DNA from: Nitriliruptoraceae bacterium
GTDB lineage: Bacteria; Actinomycetota; Nitriliruptoria; Nitriliruptorales; Nitriliruptoraceae
DNA: 7,125 nucleotides
Reading direction: 5' to 3'
Assembly: GCA_007116505.1 (NCBI GenBank)
Contig: SKII01000116.1
Location: 1 to 7,125 of the forward strand
Below are positions 1-5,869 of this stretch, in pieces. The translations under genes were made by a program, and so were the position numbers. Under the pieces are notes generated by a model, which was given only the letters and a program-made list of their open reading frames with translations, was not told the origin of the DNA and did no database searches. The number at the start of each line of letters is the position of its first letter. Position 1 is the first letter of the stretch.

Positions 1-1
1 C

Positions 2-1795
2 GACCGGCCGGCACGCAAGCGGGGCCGACGCGGCCGGCGCGGTCGGGGCGGCAAGGACGGCGAGTCGGAGGCCCGGGACGGGGCGAGGGACGGCGGCGAC
101 GGGGACGATGGCGACGGCGACGGGGACGGCGCGTCCGCCGGGAGGGCGACGAAGCGGCCCGCGAAGAAGGCCACCAAGAAGGCGACGAAGAAGGCCACCA
201 AGAAGTCGACGAAGAGGTCGAGCACGGGTGGCGGGTCGGCAGCTGACGACGAGGACGGCGAGCCGCTCCCACGCGGCGGCACGCGGATGGCTGCGAAGAA
301 GGCGCGGCGCAGCGGTAGCCAGGGCGCGACGCGCGGGGGCGGTGGGGACCGCCGCCGTCCGGCACGGCACGGAGGCGTCACCGAGGAGGAGCGGCGCGCG
401 ATCCTCGCCGGTCCGCCCCGCACCATGCTCGTGACCGCGCGTCCCGAGCGGACGCAGATCGCGGTGATGGAGGACCGGACCCTCGTCGAGCATTACGTGA
501 CCCGTGACGAGGACGTGACCTTCGTCGGCAACATCTACATGGGCCGCGTGCAGAACGTGCTCCCCGGGATGGAGGCGGCCTTCATCGACATCGGCAAGGG
601 CCGCAACGGTGTGCTCTACGCGGGGGAGGTGCTCTACGACGAGCATGACCTCGAGGAGGAGTCCGACCAGCGCATCGAGAACGTCCTCAAGCCCGGGCAG
701 AAGGTGCTCGTGCAGGTCACGAAGGACCCGATGGGCACGAAGGGTCCGCGCCTGACGATGCACCTGTCGCTGGCGGGTCGCTACGTCGTGCTCGCCCCGC
801 AGTCGGACCTGTTCGGGATCTCCCGCAAGCTGACCGACACGGAGCGGGACCGTCTGCGCCGGATCGTCAAGGCGGCGAAGCCCGAGGGGCACGGCGTCAT
901 CGTGCGTACGGCTGCGGAGGGTGCGACGGAGGAGGCCCTCACCGCCGACGTCGAGCGGCTCGTGGAGCGCTGGCGGAGGGTCGAGGACGCGGCGGCGCGC
1001 GCGAAGGCGCTCGACACCGTCTACGAGGAGCCGAAGCTCGTCGTCAAGGTCATCCGCGACATCTTCGGGCAGGACTTCGTGCGCTGCATCGTCGACGACG
1101 ACGAGCTCCACGCCCAGGTGCGGGAGTACCTCGACGAGGTCGCCCCCGAGCTCGCCGACCGTGTCGAGCTCTACGGCGCACCGACCGACGACGAGCGCTC
1201 GCAGGCCGCGGGCGCACCGTCGATCGCGGACGCCGCCGAGGCGGACCGCGTGGCGGCCGAGGCCGCGTCGGGCACGGAGGAGGCTCCCGCCCGGCCGACC
1301 GCGGCCGAACGACGTCGTGACCTGCCGGCCCTGTTCCAGGCGTTCGACGTGACCGACCAGCTGCGCCAGGCGATGAACCGGAAGGTGTGGCTGCCGAGCG
1401 GCGGCTACCTCATCATCGAGTCGACCGAGGCGATGAAGGTCATCGACGTCAACACCGGTCGCTTCACGGGCGGGAACGACTCCAACCTCGAGGAGATCGT
1501 CCTCAAGACGAACCTCGAGGCCGCGGACGAGATCGTTCGGCAGCTGCGCCTGCGGGACATGGGAGGCATGATCATCATCGACTTCATCGACATGCTCCTC
1601 CGCAGCAACCAGGAGCAGGTCGTGCGTCGCCTCAAGCGCGAGCTGCTCAGGGACCGCACGAAGACGCGCGTCTCGGACGTCTCGCGCCTCGGGCTCGTCC
1701 AGATGACACGGAAGAACGTGAGCCAGGGGCTCGTCGAGTCGTTCAGCTCGCGCTGCGAGAAGTGCGACGGGCACGGCTTCGTGACGAACCTGTAG
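2..1795 (+). CDS. rne: Ribonuclease E/G, 5'-truncated by the window edge
   Basis: This is the endoribonuclease that starts mRNA decay and helps process rRNA and tRNA in the cytoplasm. The frame is open from base 2 (597 codons seen), so the real start lies upstream; the ATG at 287 is internal. Residues 1-140 (window numbering) are disordered and highly charged: Arg/Gly-rich, then Asp/Gly-rich, then Lys repeats. The catalytic core starts near residue 142, with an S1 RNA-binding region at about 175-260. The metal-binding aspartates are D482 in IDVN and D527 in DFIDM, matching E. coli D303 and D346, and the region between contains the family stretch NLEAADEIVRQLRLRD. C585-E-K-C588 is the zinc-link that pairs monomers. 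Odd points: an Ala/Glu-rich insert at residues 392-439, and an end only nine residues after C588, so the small domain of E. coli RNase E is absent. RNase E and RNase G cannot be separated strictly; the N-terminal extension is typical of actinobacterial RNase E. Confidence 0.94.
   Translation, partial: DRPARKRGRRGRRGRGGKDGESEARDGARDGGDGDDGDGDGDGASAGRATKRPAKKATKKATKKATKKSTKRSSTGGGSAADDEDGEPLPRGGTRMAAKKARRSGSQGATRGGGGDRRRPARHGGVTEEERRAILAGPPRTMLVTARPERTQIAVMEDRTLVEHYVTRDEDVTFVGNIYMGRVQNVLPGMEAAFIDIGKGRNGVLYAGEVLYDEHDLEEESDQRIENVLKPGQKVLVQVTKDPMGTKGPRLTMHLSLAGRYVVLAPQSDLFGISRKLTDTERDRLRRIVKAAKPEGHGVIVRTAAEGATEEALTADVERLVERWRRVEDAAARAKALDTVYEEPKLVVKVIRDIFGQDFVRCIVDDDELHAQVREYLDEVAPELADRVELYGAPTDDERSQAAGAPSIADAAEADRVAAEAASGTEEAPARPTAAERRRDLPALFQAFDVTDQLRQAMNRKVWLPSGGYLIIESTEAMKVIDVNTGRFTGGNDSNLEEIVLKTNLEAADEIVRQLRLRDMGGMIIIDFIDMLLRSNQEQVVRRLKRELLRDRTKTRVSDVSRLGLVQMTRKNVSQGLVESFSSRCEKCDGHGFVTNL
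89..130 (+). repeat. Asp/Gly codon run inside the rne N-terminal extension
   Basis: Fourteen consecutive codons encode only Asp and Gly (five of the last eight are GAC or GGC alternations), giving an acidic, flexible block. It directly precedes the lysine-rich repeats, so the extension switches sharply from negative to positive charge. It is low-complexity coding sequence within rne, not a separate element. Confidence 0.8.
164..217 (+). repeat. In-frame tandem KKAT-type repeat in rne
   Basis: Two copies of a 24-bp unit lie head to tail at 164-187 and 188-211 and differ at one base (GCG versus TCG codon), followed by a partial unit AAGAGG. Each 24-bp unit is itself two diverged 12-bp units, so the protein reads KKAT, KKAT, KKAT, KKST, KR. 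Such lysine/alanine/threonine repeats resemble the basic tails of histone H1-like and actinobacterial HU proteins, so non-specific RNA or DNA binding is a reasonable inference. As an in-frame tandem repeat it could vary in copy number between strains. Confidence 0.85.
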
Positions 1796-1814
1796 CAGCG
1801 AGGGAGGCACAGCC

Positions 1815-3488
1815 ATGGTGATGCACAGCTCCGACGAGGACACCGCAGCACGCATCGACCGTGCCGTCGCGGAGCTCCGCGAGGCGGCGCCCACGTGGAC
1901 GGCGATGGGCGTCGACGAGCGCATCGAGCTGCTCGAGGAGCTCTCGCGGACGGTGCTCGAGGCGGCTGACGGCTGGACCACCGCGGCCGCGCAGGCCAAG
2001 GGCATCCGCCGCGACAGCCCGGCGATGGCGGAGGACTGGGGCTCCGGCGTGCTCGCCACGCTGCGCAACCTCACGCTGCTCGCCGCGACGCTGCGCGACG
2101 TGCGCGACACCGGCCGACCAGCGCCGCCGTCGATCCGCATCGACGATCGCGGTCACACGGTCGTCGACGTGTTCCCCACGGAGCTCCTCGACCGCGCGCT
2201 GTTCCCCGGGTTCACCGCGCAGGTCCGTCTCGCCGCAGGCGTCGCGCCCGAGCAGGCGCGCGAGCGCATGGGGCGCATCTACCACGAGGGTCACGAGAGC
2301 CCCCCCGAGGTCGCGCTCGTGCTCGGTGCCGGCAACGTGTCGTCGATCGGGCCGATGGACGCGCTGACGCAGCTGTTCGCCGAGGACCGGGTCGTGCTCC
2401 TCAAGCTCAACCCGGTCAACGACTACCTCGCGCCGCACCTCGAGGTCGCCCTGCGGCCGCTCATCCGCGGCGGGTGGCTGCGCATCATGACCGGAGGGCC
2501 CGACGTCGCCCGGCGCATCGTCGACCATCCCGACGTCGACCTCGTCCACCTCACGGGGTCCGACCGCACGTTCGACGCCATCGTGTTCGGTGACGACGAG
2601 GAGGCGGCGGAGCGCAAGCGCCGCGGCACGCCGCTGCGCACCAAGCCGGTCACCGCGGAGCTCGGCAACGTCACCCCGGTGATCGTGGTCCCCGGTCCGT
2701 GGACGCCGCGCGAGATCGCCTACCACGGCGACAACATCGCCTCGATGCTGGTGCAGAACGCCGGCTTCAACTGCATCGCCGCCCGCGTCATCGTCCAGCA
2801 CGCGGCATGGTCGCGCCGTGCCGCGCTCAACGACGCCATCCGGGACTCGCTGCGGCGTGCCGAGCCGCGCGAGGCCTACTACCCCGGGGCGCGCGAGCGC
2901 TGGGAGGCGTTCACCGCCGCGCATCCCGAGGCGGAGTGGTACGGGCCGGACGGGGAGGGCGACGTGCCGTTCACGTTCATCCCTGACCTCGACGAGTCCC
3001 GAGGTGAGGACATCGCCTTCACGACGGAGGCGTTCTGCGCCGTGTTCGGTGAGGTGCCGCTCGATGCGCCTCGCTCTGTTCCGGCGTTCCTCGACCGCGC
3101 GGTCGAGTTCTGCAACGAGCAGCTGTGGGGCACGCTCTCCGCCTCGCTCATCGTCCACCCACGGACGCTGAACGACCCCGAGGCCCGTGAGGCGGTCGAG
3201 CGCGCCATCGACCGCCTGAACTACGGCTCGGTCGTCGTCAACCACTGGTCGGCGGCGCCGTACGCGATGGTCTCGCCGCCCTGGGGCGCCGCGCCCGGGT
3301 CCACACCGTCCGACATCCAGTCGGGGAGCGGCTTCGTGCACAACACGTTCCTGCTCGAGGACGTGGAGAAGACGGTCGTGCGCGGTCCGTTCCACCCGCC
3401 GATCCGGCCGCCCTGGTTCCACACGCACCGCAGCCTCAACCGGCTGCTGCCCCGCACGGCCCCGCTCCTGGCCGGCCGGAGGACCTGA
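1815..3488 (+). CDS. Aldehyde dehydrogenase superfamily protein, substrate unknown
   Basis: A 557-residue protein of the NAD(P)-dependent aldehyde dehydrogenase fold, which oxidises aldehydes to acids or acyl thioesters. Visible motifs in order: N174 in GAGNVSSIGP (probable oxyanion Asn), K197 in KLNPVNDYLAP (cofactor-binding Lys), LTGS at 246-249, E282 in ELGNVTP (general base), C320 in NAGFNC (catalytic Cys) and E405-A-F407 (cofactor ribose contact). All key catalytic positions are present, so it is probably active. It is longer than the usual 480-500 residues, with an N-terminal helical region and a Pro/Trp-containing tail (HPPIRPPWF, 527-535). ELGNVTP and the tail mark an uncharacterised subfamily rather than a classical ALDH; it does not look like ProA. 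AGGGAGG at 1801-1807 sits 7 nt before the ATG at 1815; a second ATG at 1821 is possible but worse spaced. It follows rne by 19 bp and probably shares its transcript. Confidence 0.9.
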   Translation: MVMHSSDEDTAARIDRAVAELREAAPTWTAMGVDERIELLEELSRTVLEAADGWTTAAAQAKGIRRDSPAMAEDWGSGVLATLRNLTLLAATLRDVRDTGRPAPPSIRIDDRGHTVVDVFPTELLDRALFPGFTAQVRLAAGVAPEQARERMGRIYHEGHESPPEVALVLGAGNVSSIGPMDALTQLFAEDRVVLLKLNPVNDYLAPHLEVALRPLIRGGWLRIMTGGPDVARRIVDHPDVDLVHLTGSDRTFDAIVFGDDEEAAERKRRGTPLRTKPVTAELGNVTPVIVVPGPWTPREIAYHGDNIASMLVQNAGFNCIAARVIVQHAAWSRRAALNDAIRDSLRRAEPREAYYPGARERWEAFTAAHPEAEWYGPDGEGDVPFTFIPDLDESRGEDIAFTTEAFCAVFGEVPLDAPRSVPAFLDRAVEFCNEQLWGTLSASLIVHPRTLNDPEAREAVERAIDRLNYGSVVVNHWSAAPYAMVSPPWGAAPGSTPSDIQSGSGFVHNTFLLEDVEKTVVRGPFHPPIRPPWFHTHRSLNRLLPRTAPLLAGRRT

Positions 3489-3517
3489 GTCCCGTCCGCC
3501 GGGTCCCGGCCCTCCAG

Positions 3518-3561
3518 AGCCCGCCCGGAGCCCACCCGGAGCCCGCCCGGAGCGTCCGGGC
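3518..3561 (+). repeat. Three 11-bp tandem repeats plus a degenerate fourth
   Basis: The unit AGCCCGCCCGG occurs at 3518-3528 and 3540-3550, with a one-base variant AGCCCACCCGG at 3529-3539. A fourth, decayed copy begins AGCGTCCGGG at 3551. The period of 11 bp is close to one helical turn, so identical faces would be presented to a protein. The array starts 30 bp after the ALDH stop and ends about 20 bp before the -35 box of the rplU promoter. It could be a binding site, part of the upstream terminator, or a slippage product of GC-rich DNA; the sequence alone does not decide. Confidence 0.8.
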
Positions 3562-3562
3562 G
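3544..3562 (+). terminator. GC hairpin downstream of the ALDH gene, possible terminator
   Basis: CGCCCGG (3544-3550), loop AGCGT, then CCGGGCG (3556-3562) form a perfect 7-bp stem with a 5-nt loop. No T-run follows, so it is not a canonical intrinsic terminator, although actinobacterial terminators often lack one. It lies between the ALDH stop codon and the next promoter, the right place to insulate the two transcription units. It overlaps the last tandem repeat. Confidence 0.4.
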
Positions 3563-3579
3563 CGCAGCGGGGCGCGAGG

Positions 3580-3609
3580 TTGACCGTTGCGCGCGGACGG
3601 CGGTACTCT
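3580..3609 (+). promoter_or_regulatory. Sigma70-type promoter for rplU-rpmA
   Basis: TTGACC at 3580-3585 matches the -35 consensus at five of six positions. After an 18-bp spacer, TACTCT at 3604-3609 gives a reasonable -10 hexamer with T1, A2 and final T in place. It is the best promoter match in the window, in an otherwise extremely GC-rich gap, and sits 119 bp upstream of the rplU start. Transcription would begin near 3616. A strong vegetative promoter here fits the growth-linked demand for L21 and L27. Confidence 0.7.
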
Positions 3610-3615
3610 TGCCCT

Positions 3616-3728
3616 CGCTCGCACGTTCCCGGCGAAGGCATCGAGGCCGTCGAGCACCCGACCCACCGCGCCGCGTCCTGCTGCGCTGCACCGGACGCGC
3701 GAGCGCGCGCACGACATCAGGAGTTCCC
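3616..3728 (+). promoter_or_regulatory. 5' leader of rplU mRNA with hairpin near the ribosome binding site
   Basis: From the predicted start site to the GTG is about 113 nt without a convincing coding frame. A 5-bp stem (CGCGC 3696-3700, loop GAGC, GCGCG 3705-3709) lies 10 nt upstream of the Shine-Dalgarno sequence AGGAG at 3719-3723. L21 leaders that act as autoregulatory RNAs are known in Firmicutes, but I do not recognise that fold here. Regulation through this leader is inference from its length, GC content and position only. Confidence 0.4.
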
Positions 3729-3731
3729 GTG
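3719..3731 (+). promoter_or_regulatory. Ribosome binding site fixing the GTG start of rplU
   Basis: AGGAG at 3719-3723 lies 5 nt before GTG at 3729. The protein from this GTG begins [11 protein letters not shown], the standard L21 N-terminus. An in-frame ATG at 3609 would add 40 residues of unrelated Arg/Pro-rich sequence and overlaps the -10 box, so the GTG is the true start. Confidence 0.9.
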
Positions 3732-4031
3732 TACGCCGTGATCGCCACCGGTGGCAAGCAGGTCCGCGTCGAGCAGGGCCAGGAGATCCGCGTCGAGCTG
3801 ATCGAGGGGCAGGTCGGCGACGCCGTCGACCTGCGGCCCGTCCTCGTCGTCGGGGACGACGGCGACGTCGCGACCGGATCGGACCTCGCTGGCCGCTCCG
3901 TGGCCGCGACGATCACCGGCCACGACCTCGACCCGCGCGTGCGCGTCTTCACCTACAAGAACAAGTCGCGTCAGCGCAAGCGTCGCGGCCACCGGCAGCA
4001 CCGCACCACCGTCCGCATCGACAGCATCTGA
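3729..4031 (+). CDS. rplU: 50S ribosomal protein L21 (bL21)
   Basis: A 100-residue bL21, close to the 103 residues of the E. coli protein. It binds 23S rRNA in the large subunit and takes part in 50S assembly. The N-terminus [18 protein letters not shown] and the basic C-terminal segment [16 protein letters not shown] (about residues 75-90) are the hallmark L21 signatures; the latter contacts rRNA. The middle (residues 30-65) is acidic, with a GDDGD loop, as is common in high-GC actinobacteria. Translation starts at GTG. It is first in the ribosomal protein unit behind its own promoter, with rpmA 49 bp downstream and a hairpin between them. Identification is secure. Confidence 0.98.
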   Translation: MYAVIATGGKQVRVEQGQEIRVELIEGQVGDAVDLRPVLVVGDDGDVATGSDLAGRSVAATITGHDLDPRVRVFTYKNKSRQRKRRGHRQHRTTVRIDSI

Positions 4032-4037
4032 GGCCGC

Positions 4038-4062
4038 GTCCCGGACCGACGAGATCCGGGAC
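4038..4062 (+). promoter_or_regulatory. Perfect 8-bp hairpin between rplU and rpmA
   Basis: GTCCCGGA (4038-4045), loop of 9 nt, TCCGGGAC (4055-4062) form a perfect stem. It occupies most of the 49-bp gap and ends 5 nt before the purine-rich rpmA ribosome binding site (GGAAGGGA, 4068-4075). There is no T-run, so it is unlikely to be a terminator. It may stabilise the upstream message, mark an RNase cleavage site or tune rpmA translation; these roles are inferred from position only. Confidence 0.6.
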
Positions 4063-4080
4063 CGCACGGAAGGGACCACC

Positions 4081-4338
4081 ATGGCGACCAAGAAGGGCGG
4101 CGGCTCGTCCAACAACGGCCGCGACTCCAACGCCAAGCGCCTCGGCGTGAAGAAGTACGCGGGCGAGACGATCCGTACCGGTGGCATCATCGTGCGCCAG
4201 CGCGGGACGCGCATCCACCCGGGGGTCAACGTCGGCCGCGGGAACGACGACACGCTGTTCGCGCTCGTCGACGGGACCGTCAGCTTCCGACGCACGCGCG
4301 AGCGCACGTTCGCGAACGTCGAGCCGGCGGACGCCTGA
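4081..4338 (+). CDS. rpmA: 50S ribosomal protein L27 (bL27)
   Basis: An 85-residue bL27, the usual length. Its N-terminal tail reaches the peptidyl transferase centre and helps position tRNA. Family signatures are clear: GGGSS, then [18 protein letters not shown], then [17 protein letters not shown] and [14 protein letters not shown]. The protein begins directly MATKK, so there is no cleavable N-terminal extension of the Firmicutes type that needs the Prp protease, consistent with no prp gene between rplU and rpmA. Two tail positions differ from the common form MAHKK...SSRNGRDS: Thr at position 3 instead of His, and Asn at position 11 instead of Arg. The ATG follows GGAAGGGA with about 6 nt spacing. 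It is co-transcribed with rplU and ends before a terminator-like hairpin. Confidence 0.98.
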   Translation: MATKKGGGSSNNGRDSNAKRLGVKKYAGETIRTGGIIVRQRGTRIHPGVNVGRGNDDTLFALVDGTVSFRRTRERTFANVEPADA

Positions 4339-4360
4339 CCCGTCGGGCTCCACAGCGCCA

Positions 4361-4381
4361 GGGCGGCCCGAGTGGCCGCCC
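4361..4381 (+). terminator. Terminator-like hairpin after rpmA
   Basis: GGGCGGCC (4361-4368), loop CGAGT, GGCCGCCC (4374-4381) form a perfect, all-GC 8-bp stem. The following bases GTCGCTTGTCC are only weakly T-rich. Position 23 bp after the rpmA stop and the strength of the stem favour an intrinsic terminator of the actinobacterial type or a strong attenuator. I see no clear promoter between it and obg at 4427, so read-through may supply obg-proB expression at a lower level than rplU-rpmA. Confidence 0.6.
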
Positions 4382-4426
4382 GTCGCTTGTCCGTAGCACC
4401 CCGCCGTCCCCAGCGCAGGAGCAGCC

Positions 4427-5869
4427 GTGAACGCCGCCTCGTTCGTCGACGAGTGCACCGTGCACGTCCGCGGAGGTGACGGCGGATCCGGGATGGTCGT
4501 GTTCCGCCGTGAGGCCCACGTGCCGCTCGGAGGGCCCGACGGCGGCGACGGTGGTGAGGGCGGCTCGGTCGTCCTCGTCGCCGATCCGAACGTCACCTCC
4601 CTCGTCGATCTCCACCGGTCCCCGCACCTGCGGGCCGGCCGGGGTGGTGACGGGGGCAGCAAGGGGCGCACCGGTGCGCGCGGCGAGGACCGCGTCGTGA
4701 TGGTCCCCATCGGGACCATCGTGCGGGACATGGACGGGTCCGCCCTCGCGGACCTGCAGACCGCCGGACGCCGCGTCGTGGTCGCACCGGGCGGTCGAGG
4801 TGGGCGTGGCAACCGCTCGTTCGCGAACCGCTTCCGGCGCCTGCCCTCCTTCGCGGAGCGTGGGGAGAAGGTCGACGAGCAGCTGCTGCGCCTCGAGTTG
4901 CGCCTCATCGCCGACGTCGGGCTCGTCGGGTTCCCCTCCGCAGGCAAGTCGTCGCTCGTGCGCCGCCTGTCTGCGGCCACCCCGCGCGTCGAGGCGTGGC
5001 CGTTCACGACGCTGACCCCGCACCTCGGCGTCATGCGGGCGGGCGACCGTGCGGACGGCAGCGCGATCGATGTCGTGCTCGCCGACGTCCCCGGGCTCGT
5101 CGAGGGTGCGGCGGAGGGCAAGGGGCTCGGCAGCCGCTTCCTCCGTCACGTGGCCCGCTGCCGCGTCCTGCTCCACGTCCTCGACGCGGGCACCGCCGAG
5201 ACGGGGCGTGATCCGCTGCACGACCTCGACGTGGTGCTGGGCGAGCTCGAGCAGCACGACCCTGCGCTGCTCGCACGCCGCCAGCTCGTGGTGCTCAACA
5301 AGGTGGACCTGCCCGACGCCGTGACGATGGCCTCGCTCGTGCGCGGGACCCTCGAGGAGCGCGGCTACGAGGTGCTCGAGGTCTCCGCCGTGTCCGGCGT
5401 CGGGCTCGACACGCTGCGCTACCGGCTGGGTGCGCTCGTCGACGAGCTCGGACCGGCCGCCGACGCGCTCGCCGCGGAGGACGCCGAACCGGTCGTGCTC
5501 CGCCCCGCCGGGCACGCGGCGCCCGTGCGCGTCGAGGTCGAGGAGGACGGTGCGTACCGCGTCGTCAGCGACCGCGTCGAGCGCTGGGTCGCGATGCTCC
5601 CGGTCGAGGACGTCGGTGCGGCGCGCTACCTCCAGGGGCGCATGCGCAGGGCCGGCGTGGAGCGCGCGCTCGTCGCCGCCGGTGCACGGCAGGGCGACAC
5701 GGTCGTGATCGGTGACATCGAGTTCGCCTTCGACCCCGGTCTGGACGACCTCCCGGCGGACGAGCGTGCAGCGGTGCTCGCGGGCGAGCAGGACGCGCTC
5801 GACGACGGTGACCTCGCCGACCTCGTGGACCTCGCCGACGTCGTCCCGGACTGGGAGGACGGGAGGTGA
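4427..5869 (+). CDS. obg: GTPase Obg/CgtA, 50S assembly factor
   Basis: A 480-residue Obg GTPase, essential in most bacteria, that binds 50S precursors and links ribosome assembly to nucleotide and stress status. Residues 1-160 are the glycine-rich Obg domain (RGGDGGSGMV, GGPDGGDGGEGG, PGGRGGRGN). The G domain follows: G1 GFPSAGKSS 168-176, G2 PFTTLTP 192-198, G3 DVPG 220-223, G4 NKVD 291-294, G5 SAVSG 320-324, all intact. Residues about 355-437 form the OCT domain (VERWVAML...GDTVVIGDIEFAFDP) found in Gram-positive and actinobacterial Obg. A tail of about 43 residues after it is strongly acidic. GTG start, with AGGAG at 4417-4421 and 5 nt spacing. It lies after the rpmA hairpin and overlaps proB by 4 nt. 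Confidence 0.98.
   Translation: MNAASFVDECTVHVRGGDGGSGMVVFRREAHVPLGGPDGGDGGEGGSVVLVADPNVTSLVDLHRSPHLRAGRGGDGGSKGRTGARGEDRVVMVPIGTIVRDMDGSALADLQTAGRRVVVAPGGRGGRGNRSFANRFRRLPSFAERGEKVDEQLLRLELRLIADVGLVGFPSAGKSSLVRRLSAATPRVEAWPFTTLTPHLGVMRAGDRADGSAIDVVLADVPGLVEGAAEGKGLGSRFLRHVARCRVLLHVLDAGTAETGRDPLHDLDVVLGELEQHDPALLARRQLVVLNKVDLPDAVTMASLVRGTLEERGYEVLEVSAVSGVGLDTLRYRLGALVDELGPAADALAAEDAEPVVLRPAGHAAPVRVEVEEDGAYRVVSDRVERWVAMLPVEDVGAARYLQGRMRRAGVERALVAAGARQGDTVVIGDIEFAFDPGLDDLPADERAAVLAGEQDALDDGDLADLVDLADVVPDWEDGR

Noticed and set aside
287..289. ATG as the true start of RNase E
   Set aside because: The same frame is open back to base 2 and encodes the charged extension typical of actinobacterial RNase E; no Shine-Dalgarno sequence is seen before 287.
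1743..3641. A 632-codon open frame on the minus strand across the ALDH gene
   Set aside because: It is antisense to a gene with full ALDH motifs, is Arg/Gly/Asp/Val-rich without recognisable domains, and is the expected by-product of GC-rich codon use. The opposite strand explains the region.
3609..3728. N-terminal extension of L21 from an upstream ATG
   Set aside because: It overlaps the -10 box, encodes unrelated Arg/Pro-rich sequence, and a GTG with a well-placed AGGAG gives the standard L21 N-terminus.
4387..4426. Promoter for obg starting at TTGTCC (4387-4392)
   Set aside because: No acceptable -10 hexamer lies 16-19 bp downstream; the region is CCGCC-rich.
4280..5515. A 411-codon minus-strand open frame opposite obg
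   Set aside because: Obg is intact with all five G motifs on the plus strand; the antisense product has shadow-like composition and no domain signature.
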